This document shows, piece after piece, positions 1 to 5,102 of a DNA stretch of 7,733 bases. Origin of the DNA: an uncultured Clostridium sp. GTDB taxonomy: Bacteria > Bacillota > Clostridia > TANB77 > CAG-508. The stretch lies in contig URWN01000053.1 of assembly GCA_900551615.1 (NCBI GenBank), forward strand, positions 1-7,733, in the 5' to 3' direction. Every line of letters begins with the position of its first letter. Position 1 is the stretch's first letter. The translations under genes were made by a program, and so were the position numbers. The notes beneath the pieces are model-generated. The model was not told the DNA's origin. It ran no database searches and worked only from the letters and a program-made list of their open reading frames with translations.

Positions 1-126
1 AAGCACACTTTTCACGCCGAATTCCGTTACAGTTTTCCCCATATGCCGTCAACTGATGAAGTAGTATGGTATCAACTTGTGTAACTCATAGAGCGCAAAT
101 AGTAATAGGTTAAAAATAATCAAGAA

Positions 127-146
127 TTTAACATAAAGATGTTAAA
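127..146. repeat. Perfect 8-bp inverted repeat upstream of the left promoter
   Basis: TTTAACAT and ATGTTAAA are exact reverse complements separated by AAAG. The repeat ends eight bases before the -35 element at 155, so it could be an operator for a dimeric regulator or a weak hairpin. No T-run follows on either strand, which argues against a terminator. In sequence this AT-rich an 8-bp repeat could also arise by chance. Confidence 0.4.
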
Positions 147-154
147 ATTGTGAC

Positions 155-183
155 TTGTTAATAAGTGCAACATGTAATATACT
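155..183 (+). promoter_or_regulatory. Probable left early promoter (sigma-A type)
   Basis: TTGTTA at 155-160 (4 of 6 matches to TTGACA) is followed after exactly 17 bases by TATACT at 178-183 (5 of 6 matches to TATAAT). Transcription would start near 190 and run into the small early genes from 244 on. Position and orientation fit an early promoter read by host RNA polymerase. Confidence 0.6.
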
Positions 184-243
184 TATATCATAAGGAACAA
201 ACAAACAACAGCAAACGCTACAGAATGAAAAGGAGAAATGAAC

Positions 244-438
244 ATGAATGATGGAAAGTTTGTAGAAAATATGTGGTTGGGAAATCGTGAATTGATTATG
301 CGCCGTCTATCGACTGGATGATTTGAAGTATTAGGCGGTGATAATAATTATAAGGTAGCTTTTAAGGGCGATTGTTCAGAGTGTGAAGAGTTTATGAAGC
401 AACAGTACATCGAATATGAAGAAAATAGGATAGGATAA
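244..438 (+). pseudogene. First early gene, 64 codons, interrupted by in-frame TGA
   Basis: A good ribosome binding site (AAAAGGAG, ending at 235) precedes ATG at 244 by eight bases. The frame stops at TGA 319-321 after 25 codons, but the same frame then stays open for 38 more codons to TAA at 436-438, and the downstream part looks like real coding sequence (it contains KVAFKGDCSECEEF and ends acidic). Reading TGA as Trp would give one 64-residue protein with ...LSTG-W-FEVLGG.... The simplest reading is a TGG-to-TGA nonsense mutation or sequencing error. Stop readthrough or TGA recoding is possible but not supported elsewhere in the window. An ATG at 238 in the same frame is too close to the binding site. 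The family is not recognised. Confidence 0.5.
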
Positions 439-442
439 TTTT

Positions 443-460
443 TAGCTGTTCTATCGGCTA
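443..460 (+). promoter_or_regulatory. Small hairpin ahead of the 484 ribosome binding site
   Basis: TAGCTG and CGGCTA can pair (five Watson-Crick pairs and one wobble) around the loop TTCTAT. It lies in the gap between the broken first gene and the next start, ten bases before the AAGGAG site. No T-run follows, so it is not an intrinsic terminator on this strand. It might protect mRNA or tune translation. Part of it repeats a stretch of the upstream gene (306-318). Confidence 0.25.
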
Positions 461-483
461 GACGGGAAGAAAGGAGAAAAAAC

Positions 484-735
484 ATGATAACTAATTGTAT
501 AATTATTCAAAAACAAACGCAACCGCATTTAGTATTTCAAGCTAATATTGACTACATATTAAGTAAATGTTATTTAGTAGAGAGTACGTCTAAAGATAGT
601 ACTTATTCAACACTATATGTCGACGATAACAAAACATTCTATATAGTAAATTCACATTTAAATAGAATTTATAGTTATATTAAATTAAATTGTTTAGGTG
701 TGTCGATTATTGAAAAAGAAAGAGAGGAAACATGA
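484..735 (+). CDS. Hypothetical early protein (83 aa)
   Basis: I do not recognise a family. The start is well supported: AAGGAG at 471-476, then seven bases, then ATG. The protein has no Trp, no signal peptide and no clear membrane helix. It alternates short hydrophobic and polar stretches (TLYVDDNKTFYIVNSH near the middle), suggesting a small beta-rich fold, and ends in a charged tail (EKEREET). Codon use is strongly AT-biased. Its TGA stop overlaps the next start as ATGA, so the two genes are probably translationally coupled. Its place between early promoter and replication genes fits a host-takeover or counter-defence role, but that is inference from position only. Confidence 0.7.
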   Translation: MITNCIIIQKQTQPHLVFQANIDYILSKCYLVESTSKDSTYSTLYVDDNKTFYIVNSHLNRIYSYIKLNCLGVSIIEKEREET

Positions 736-920
736 GATATCAAATAGGTTTTGAAAATGCAAGTGGTATTAAACATTTTCGTTTTGCTTATTCAGCAAAA
801 GAAAGGGATGAAATAATTAAGGAAATACGAAATTATGGTGAAACTACACATTATTGGTTTTATCCTTGTTTTAAATATAACAAGTTTGGAAATGCAAAAC
901 ATTTTTATAAAGATAATTAA
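732..920 (+). CDS. Hypothetical early protein (62 aa), Tyr/Lys-rich
   Basis: ATG at 732 overlaps the upstream TGA (ATGA), and GAGAGGAA just upstream serves as ribosome binding site. The protein is small, basic and aromatic-rich: a probable helix around residues 21-34 (SAKERDEIIKEIRNYG), then a C-terminal half with many Tyr, Phe, Lys and one Trp (HYWFYPCFKYNKFGNAKHFY). This could fit a nucleic-acid or protein-binding role, but no motif fixes a function. There is one Cys, so no zinc site. Part of the early block between 244 and 1282. Confidence 0.65.
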   Translation: MRYQIGFENASGIKHFRFAYSAKERDEIIKEIRNYGETTHYWFYPCFKYNKFGNAKHFYKDN

Positions 921-934
921 GGATGGTAAAAGTA

Positions 935-1135
935 ATGATGTTACAAAGGGAATTATGCGAATTAAAAATAGATGAACTTATTAAAACGCATAAAAAGTTA
1001 ATAACAGAATTAGACAATGGAAAATGTACCCCTGATTATTTTAAGATTAATTCGGCTAAAGTAATGGGTGTAATTTTAGGTATTTCATTTGCACTTGGCT
1101 ACGACGTAGAAAATAAAATAGAGGAGCGGTTATAA
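935..1135 (+). CDS. Hypothetical early protein (66 aa), helical
   Basis: No family recognised. The frame is open from ATG 923, but the Shine-Dalgarno-like AAGGATGG (919-926) lies directly on that codon, so I place the start at ATG 935 (MMLQRELCELK), eight bases downstream; ATG 938 is also possible. The protein has an amphipathic charged helix in its first half (ELKIDELIKTHKKLITELD) and a hydrophobic stretch near the C-terminus (KVMGVILGISFALGYDV) that is too short and too flanked by charge to call a membrane segment with confidence. The TAA stop abuts the next ATG at 1136. Confidence 0.6.
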   Translation: MMLQRELCELKIDELIKTHKKLITELDNGKCTPDYFKINSAKVMGVILGISFALGYDVENKIEERL

Positions 1136-1282
1136 ATGAAAGAGTACAGCGAAAAAAACAAGTCATTAATCAATATTATAAATTCTTTTTGTGTCGGTGA
1201 TATGCTTTTAATATTTGATGATGCAATTACACACGGGTTCGAAATCACCGTAGAAGATGGCAAATTTTATTACCTTGAATAA
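1136..1282 (+). CDS. Small hypothetical early protein (48 aa)
   Basis: This short gene begins at the ATG immediately after the TAA of the preceding gene (TAAATG), with GAGGAG at 1121-1126 inside that gene as ribosome binding site. The frame runs 48 codons to TAA at 1280-1282, just before the 11-bp repeats of the next promoter. The protein starts with a charged helix-like segment (MKEYSEKNKSLINIINSF) and ends with a compact strand pattern (GFEITVEDGKFYYLE). Short length limits confidence, but the start signal, tight spacing and fit of its end against the next regulatory region all support it. Function unknown. Confidence 0.6.
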   Translation: MKEYSEKNKSLINIINSFCVGDMLLIFDDAITHGFEITVEDGKFYYLE

Positions 1283-1283
1283 C

Positions 1284-1311
1284 GTTCACAATTTGTTCAC
1301 AATTTGTTCAT
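1284..1311 (+). repeat. Tandem 11-bp direct repeats (2.5 copies) upstream of a promoter
   Basis: GTTCACAATTT occurs twice back to back (1284-1294, 1295-1305), followed by a partial third copy (GTTCAT, 1306-1311). A period of 11 bp puts each copy on the same face of the helix, the usual arrangement for cooperative binding of a regulator. The array ends 21 bases before the -10 element at 1333 and covers the place where a -35 element would be, so it is a candidate operator for a phage activator or repressor. The binding protein is unknown. Confidence 0.65.
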
Positions 1312-1329
1312 TTTAATTTCATACACTAC

Positions 1330-1348
1330 TGCTATAATATCATTATAG
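1330..1348 (+). promoter_or_regulatory. Promoter of the replication operon (extended -10)
   Basis: TGCTATAAT at 1330-1338 is a perfect extended -10 element. No good -35 sits 16-18 bases upstream (only T/A-rich sequence at 1311-1316), which fits either extended -10 dependence or activation through the 11-bp repeats just upstream. The -10 is also the left arm of a perfect 7-bp inverted repeat (CTATAAT/ATTATAG, 1332-1348), so a repressor could sit directly on it. Transcription would start near 1345, about 33 bases before the first start codon. Confidence 0.7.
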
Positions 1349-1377
1349 AGTTAAATAATAGAAACGAGGTGATTACA

Positions 1378-1554
1378 TTGTTAAATACTCTATATGAACA
1401 ATTTATGAGCACCGTCGGAATACATCAGTTATCTGAAACAAAATTATATTCTGACGAGTTAGATGTTACAATGGAAGTAATTTGTGAAAATTTGCCTGTA
1501 ATCAACTCAAAACGTATTATTTCTATCACTTTTACAAATGGTTATAACACCTAA
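1378..1554 (+). CDS. Hypothetical protein (58 aa), first gene of the replication operon
   Basis: The start is set by the ribosome binding site: GAGGTG (1366-1371), six bases, then TTG at 1378. This is the same six-base layout seen for the polymerase, ATPase and holin genes here. The frame also opens with a GTG at 1369, but that codon is part of the binding site itself. The product is short and acidic (SDELDVTMEVICENLP) with a C-terminal strand-like stretch (KRIISITFTNGYNT). No helix-turn-helix is evident. Being first behind a promoter with operator-like repeats, it could be an autoregulator or replication accessory protein. I do not recognise it and this is only inference from place. Confidence 0.6.
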   Translation: MLNTLYEQFMSTVGIHQLSETKLYSDELDVTMEVICENLPVINSKRIISITFTNGYNT

Positions 1555-1613
1555 ATGGTGAATAACATATTACAAAAACCAAAAAACAAGCTATAATCAA
1601 GGAGGAAAAAATT

Positions 1614-1925
1614 ATGGCGAAAAAAGTAACACGTACCATTATCAGCACCAAAGTAACTGCACTCTGTATCGACTTAAAGAAGGTAGAACCGTACAACGAC
1701 ACAATCATTATCCCGGGCTCGTTTTCTGTTTCTGACAAGAAGTTAGAAACAAAAGCGCACGAACTTTATGACAACGATTCACGAAAAATTGTTCAGATTC
1801 AGAGTGCAGAACAGGAAGAAAAAATTTTTGGCATAACCGAAGAATTATTCATGAAGTACGCACAGGAACTTGACGAAAAACGTCATTTCATTGACACCGC
1901 AGAACAAGAATCTATAGAAGAATAA
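1614..1925 (+). CDS. Probable histone-like double-stranded DNA-binding protein (phi29 p6-like)
   Basis: Start is clear: AAGGAGG at 1599-1605, eight bases, ATG. At 103 residues it matches the size of phi29 p6 (about 104), the abundant protein that coats the viral DNA, opens the replication origins at the genome ends and helps switch early promoters. The pattern also fits p6 as I remember it: a MAKxxxRxIxxTxV N-terminus, a central segment with a conserved Gly/Phe and a Lys-rich helix (DKKLETKAHELY, 41-52), a strand pair (RKIVQIQSAEQEEKIFGI, 57-74), a short helix (EELFMKYAQEL, 76-86) and an acidic tail. Gene order (p6-like, SSB, terminal protein, polymerase) is as in phi29. Codons are more C/G-ending than in the polymerase, as expected for a very abundant protein. 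Similarity is by eye, so the assignment is moderate. Confidence 0.55.
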   Translation: MAKKVTRTIISTKVTALCIDLKKVEPYNDTIIIPGSFSVSDKKLETKAHELYDNDSRKIVQIQSAEQEEKIFGITEELFMKYAQELDEKRHFIDTAEQESIEE

Positions 1926-1949
1926 CAAGAAAAAAAGAGGTAAATAAAA

Positions 1950-2333
1950 ATGAGAAAAGACTATAACGTAACTATTACAGATGCATCCAGAGAACTTACG
2001 GCGCGAGAAAAACTTAAATTCACAGATGTCCAGAATTGTCTTTCCATTGACACTCTGATTGATGAGAACGGAGGCTATCTGTTAATTAAGCCCGTGGATT
2101 ATGTTGCGCTTGATATTCACAACGAGCACGCAGATAACACAGACTACAGCAAATTTATTGTTATTGACACAGACGGCAATATGTATTCCACAGGGTCTAC
2201 AGCTTTCATTGAGTCGTTTATTCAGATTACAGAAGCTATGGCCGATTCTGGCGAAACTGATTACGAAATTAAATGTTACAAGGTAAAGTCAAAAAATTAT
2301 AATGGCTCTTTCATTAAGTGTACCATTGTTTAA
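1950..2333 (+). CDS. Probable single-stranded DNA-binding protein (phi29 p5-like SSB)
   Basis: 127 residues against 124 for phi29 p5, and directly behind the p6-like gene as in phi29. The C-terminal half matches the p5 pattern: a strand ending in DTDGNMYSTGS (73-83; p5 has ADGSLYSAIS), a helix with regular hydrophobics (AFIESFIQITEAM, 85-97), then a strand pair ending in KSKNYNGSFIKC (113-124; p5 has a Ser-Lys-Gly turn before its last strand). Such proteins coat the strand displaced during protein-primed replication, which proceeds from both ends by strand displacement. AGAGGT at 1935-1940 is the ribosome binding site. Codon use resembles that of the p6-like gene. A strong terminator follows immediately, so this and the upstream genes can be made in excess over the polymerase. 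Confidence 0.65.
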   Translation: MRKDYNVTITDASRELTAREKLKFTDVQNCLSIDTLIDENGGYLLIKPVDYVALDIHNEHADNTDYSKFIVIDTDGNMYSTGSTAFIESFIQITEAMADSGETDYEIKCYKVKSKNYNGSFIKCTIV

Positions 2334-2345
2334 AAAACTAATTTG

Positions 2346-2382
2346 AAACGGTGGGAGAAAAAATATCTCCTACCGTTTTTTT
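2346..2382 (+). terminator. Strong intrinsic terminator between SSB and terminal protein genes
   Basis: A 13-bp stem (2346-2358 with 2366-2378, one G-T wobble, otherwise perfect) closes the 7-base loop AAAAATA, and seven T residues run from 2376 to 2382. It begins 12 bases after the SSB stop codon. It should end most transcripts after the abundant DNA-binding proteins and let only some reach the terminal protein and polymerase genes. Confidence 0.88.
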
Positions 2383-2404
2383 GATTAAGGAGGGTATAAT
2401 AAAT

Positions 2405-3094
2405 ATGACCTTAAGACAAGAATATAATAAAGAAAGAAAGCGTATTCAGCGTGCAATATCACAGCAAAGGAAGAGCGGTTATATAGTGCCCGAAAATATG
2501 TTACCAGATATACCAAAACGCATTACAAAAGCATCAATAAATCGTTTAAAAAAGATTACACCTAAAATGATAAGAACTAAGTCAGAATTAATTGATTTTA
2601 CAACAGGTGAAATTATAACAAAGGAATCATCTAGTTATAGAAAAAGTGTAGTAAAAGCAAATAGGGAACTTGTTAAACTAGCAAAACAAAAGCAGAAAAA
2701 AGAAACGTCCGCTTTTTACGAAACAGAGGACGGTTTGCCAATAGCAAACTTTGATGTAATAGAGCATATCAGAAATCAAATAATAAATCTAACTAGAAAA
2801 GAGGGAACAAGACCTATTGAAATAGAAAGTAGAAAACAAGGGCTATTAAAATTATTTGACGACAATGTTAGTTATTATGACTATAACGATAACTTAGACT
2901 TGTATTATAACTATTTATCTGAAAAGGAAAACGATATAGCCGAGCAATTGGATGAAATATTTGAAGATAGTGGTGACGAAAAAAGAATACAGAATCATTT
3001 TATAGAACTTGCTAACCTGTTAAATATGGGTCATCCGCTTTCGCAAATTGAAGCAGAAAGCATATCTGGCGAACAAGAATTTTACGAACCTTAA
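2405..3094 (+). CDS. Probable terminal protein, primer for DNA replication (phi29 gp3-like)
   Basis: 229 residues from ATG 2405, which has AAGGAGGG (2387-2394) ten bases upstream; the frame opens earlier, inside the terminator, but nothing there could start it. In phi29 the gene directly before the polymerase encodes the terminal protein (266 aa), which gives the hydroxyl for the first nucleotide and stays bound to the 5' ends. Here the N-terminus is very basic and helical (LRQEYNKERKRIQRAISQQR, 3-22), followed by PKRITKASINRLKKITP (37-53), a segment common in clostridial phage proteins placed before such polymerases. Residues 84-100 are Lys-rich. The C-terminal third (about 150-229) is acidic, as expected for the priming and polymerase-mimicking domain. 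The priming Ser, Thr or Tyr cannot be fixed by eye; S213, S219, S221 and Y227 lie in the region. Assignment rests mainly on order, size and charge pattern. Confidence 0.7.
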   Translation: MTLRQEYNKERKRIQRAISQQRKSGYIVPENMLPDIPKRITKASINRLKKITPKMIRTKSELIDFTTGEIITKESSSYRKSVVKANRELVKLAKQKQKKETSAFYETEDGLPIANFDVIEHIRNQIINLTRKEGTRPIEIESRKQGLLKLFDDNVSYYDYNDNLDLYYNYLSEKENDIAEQLDEIFEDSGDEKRIQNHFIELANLLNMGHPLSQIEAESISGEQEFYEP

Positions 3095-3106
3095 GGGGTG
3101 AATATC

Positions 3107-5068
3107 GTGAGAAATATTAATTTTAAGTTTTTCTCATGTGACTTTGAGACAACAGTTTATAAAGGGCAAGTAAATACTGAGGTATGGGCATCCGCATGTG
3201 TTGAACTGTTTACGGAAGATGTAGTTATCTTTCACAGCATAGAAGATACATTTAATTATTTTAAAGACTTAAATTGTAATATATGCGCTTATTATCATAA
3301 CCTAAAATTTGACGGTAATTTTTGGCTGTCTTTTTTGTTAAAAGATTTGCACTTAAAACAAGCAGTAAAATATCTAAACGATGAAAAAACATCAATGGTT
3401 TTTGATGACATAAAAGACATGAAAAATAATACTTTTAAGTATGTAATATCTGATATGGGCCAGTGGTATTCCATAACTATAAAGGTAAATGACCACATAA
3501 TAGAAATACGTGACTCATTGAAACTTTTACCATTTAGTGTAAAAGAAATTGGAAAATCTTTCGGCACAAAACATAAAAAACTTGATATGGAATATAAGGG
3601 ATATCGATATGCCGGATGTGAAATTACAAATAAGGAAAAAGAGTATTTAAAGAATGATGTTTTAGTTGTAAAAGAAGCATTAGAAATTATGTTTGAAGAG
3701 GGCCATAAAAAATTAACTATCGGATCATGTTGTTTGTCAGAGTTTAAGAAAACATTATTATCTCAAGATTTTAAAAATTGGTTCCCTGACCTAACACTTA
3801 TAGAATTAAATAAGGATGTGCACACTTATGAAACAGCCGATAAATGGATAAGAAAAAGTTATAGGGGCGGTTGGTGCTATCTTGTAAAAGGAAAAGAAAA
3901 CAAGGTTTTTTCTAAAGGTTTGACAGCAGATGTAAACTCACTTTATCCGTCTGAAATGCATTCAAGGAGTGGAAATAAGTATCCAATAGGCGCCCCTAAA
4001 TTTTGGAAAGGAAACTATATACCAGAAGAAGCGCTAAAACCTAATAAATATTACTTTATTAGAATAAAAACACGTTTTTACTTAAAACGGGGGTACTTGC
4101 CATTTATACAAATAAAAGGAAAATACATATATAAAGGAACAGAATCGTTAACAACATCCGATTATTATGACAATAAATTAGGGATGTACTGTCAATATTA
4201 TAAGGATAAGTATGGTAACACAATAGACACTAAACAAGAACTTGTACTAACTATGACAGATTATGAATTAATAAAAGATCACTATGAACTGGTAGATTTT
4301 GAAATTATAGATGGGTGTTATTTTTATGCACAAGTTGGAATATTTGACGAATACTTAGACAAATACAAGCAAATTAAAATGGAAAGTAAAGGTGCAAAAA
4401 GAACACTTGCAAAACTGTTTCTTAATAATTTATATGGAAAACTGGCATCGTCTGATGATTCGTCTTTTAAATACGCATATTTGAAAGACGATAATGTAGT
4501 AGGGTTTTATAACGTAGAAGCACACGACAAAAAAGCGGGATACATTGCGATAGGGTCAGCAATAACCAGTTACGCACGCAACTTTACCATACGTCACGCA
4601 CAAATGAATTATCACGGTGAAAATGAACGTGGCTTTATTTACGCTGATACTGATTCTATTCACTGCGATTTATTTCCCGATGAAGTCGTTGGTTTAAAAA
4701 TACACAAGTCTGACTTTAATTGTTGGAAATTAGAAAGCTACTGGGATAGTGCTATATTTGCAAGGCAAAAGACATACATTGAGCACGTAACACATGAGGA
4801 CGGCGAAGCGGTAGAATCATATTATAATATTAAGTGTGCTGGTATGCCGCAAAAATGTAAAAATCTTTTAAACGAAAGTTTAACAGGGACTCAGAAAAAT
4901 AAAGAAGAATACACCGAAGAAGAACAAAAATTTTTATATAAGGGTGATGAAAAAATATTAAGAAATTTAGAGGATTTCAAAGAGGGTCTTATAGTACCAG
5001 GGAAATTATTACCAAAAAGAATTTTAGGTGGAGTACTATTAACAGAAACAAACTATGAAATGAGATAA
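3107..5068 (+). CDS. Protein-primed family B DNA polymerase (phi29 gp2-like)
   Basis: 653 residues from GTG 3107; AAGGGGTG (3093-3100) sits six bases upstream, and this start puts Exo I (SCDFETT, D12 and E14) at the same residue numbers as in phi29. Exo II is YYHNLKFDG (62-70, D69) and Exo III YLKND (Y180, D184), so 3'-5' proofreading should be intact. Next come the YRGG linker (252-255), motif A DVNSLYP (275-281, D275), motif B around KLFLNNLYGK (436-445), motif C YADTDS (512-517, D514 and D516) and the KTY motif (555-557). It should extend the terminal-protein primer and copy the genome by strand displacement. It is about 80 residues longer than phi29 polymerase (575): roughly 20 extra lie in the TPR1 region between motifs A and B (about 352-378) and about 35 in the thumb between CAGM (577) and the conserved GG-V-L end. 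The gene lies 12 bases after the terminal protein stop and ends in a bidirectional terminator. Confidence 0.97.
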   Translation: MRNINFKFFSCDFETTVYKGQVNTEVWASACVELFTEDVVIFHSIEDTFNYFKDLNCNICAYYHNLKFDGNFWLSFLLKDLHLKQAVKYLNDEKTSMVFDDIKDMKNNTFKYVISDMGQWYSITIKVNDHIIEIRDSLKLLPFSVKEIGKSFGTKHKKLDMEYKGYRYAGCEITNKEKEYLKNDVLVVKEALEIMFEEGHKKLTIGSCCLSEFKKTLLSQDFKNWFPDLTLIELNKDVHTYETADKWIRKSYRGGWCYLVKGKENKVFSKGLTADVNSLYPSEMHSRSGNKYPIGAPKFWKGNYIPEEALKPNKYYFIRIKTRFYLKRGYLPFIQIKGKYIYKGTESLTTSDYYDNKLGMYCQYYKDKYGNTIDTKQELVLTMTDYELIKDHYELVDFEIIDGCYFYAQVGIFDEYLDKYKQIKMESKGAKRTLAKLFLNNLYGKLASSDDSSFKYAYLKDDNVVGFYNVEAHDKKAGYIAIGSAITSYARNFTIRHAQMNYHGENERGFIYADTDSIHCDLFPDEVVGLKIHKSDFNCWKLESYWDSAIFARQKTYIEHVTHEDGEAVESYYNIKCAGMPQKCKNLLNESLTGTQKNKEEYTEEEQKFLYKGDEKILRNLEDFKEGLIVPGKLLPKRILGGVLLTETNYEMR

Positions 5069-5070
5069 CA

Positions 5071-5099
5071 AAAGAGACTGATATAAGATCAGTCTCTTT
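5071..5099. terminator. Bidirectional intrinsic terminator between convergent genes
   Basis: A perfect 12-bp stem (AAAGAGACTGAT, 5071-5082, with ATCAGTCTCTTT, 5088-5099) closes the loop ATAAG. Read rightward it ends polymerase transcripts two bases after the stop codon, with TTTAATAT following. Read leftward the stem is followed by TTTTGTTA and would end transcripts coming from the ATPase gene and the candidate packaging RNA. It therefore defines the 3' ends of both convergent units. Confidence 0.85.
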
Positions 5100-5102
5100 A
5101 AT

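Larger units (their letters stand above)
1..243. other. Left non-coding region with early promoter and leader
   Basis: No convincing gene is visible on either strand. The first ~60 bases are richer in G+C than the rest; the remainder is very AT-rich and holds an inverted repeat (127-146), a sigma-A-type promoter (155-183) and an A/C-rich, apparently unstructured leader (about 190-230) before the first ribosome binding site. In phi29 the early genes lie close to a genome end, so this could be near the left terminus. The first bases do not match the AAAG-type ends I know from phi29 and Cp-1, and the other end is not visible, so a terminus cannot be claimed. Confidence 0.6.

Noticed and set aside
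1..20. Left genome terminus with an inverted terminal repeat
   Set aside because: The far end of the genome is not in the window and the first bases do not match known protein-primed phage ends, so it cannot be tested here.
244..438. Window-wide use of TGA as tryptophan codon
   Set aside because: All recognised proteins use TGG for Trp without internal TGA, and one gene (484-735) appears to end at TGA.
1592..1597. TATAAT as a separate promoter for the p6-like gene
   Set aside because: No -35 and no TG extension, and a start here would fall within the ribosome binding site. The promoter at 1330 already covers the gene.
1532..1738. Hydrophobic frame on the - strand suggesting a membrane protein
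   Set aside because: It is antisense to the p6-like gene, which has a strong ribosome binding site and fits the operon; no start signal was seen on the - strand.
2101..2286. Alternative + frame inside the SSB gene
   Set aside because: It lacks a ribosome binding site, has a low-complexity composition rich in Leu, Thr and Gln, and overlaps the p5-like gene completely.
2395..2400. TATAAT as a promoter for the terminal protein gene
   Set aside because: It lies between the Shine-Dalgarno sequence and ATG, so the transcript would lack its ribosome binding site; no -35 is present.
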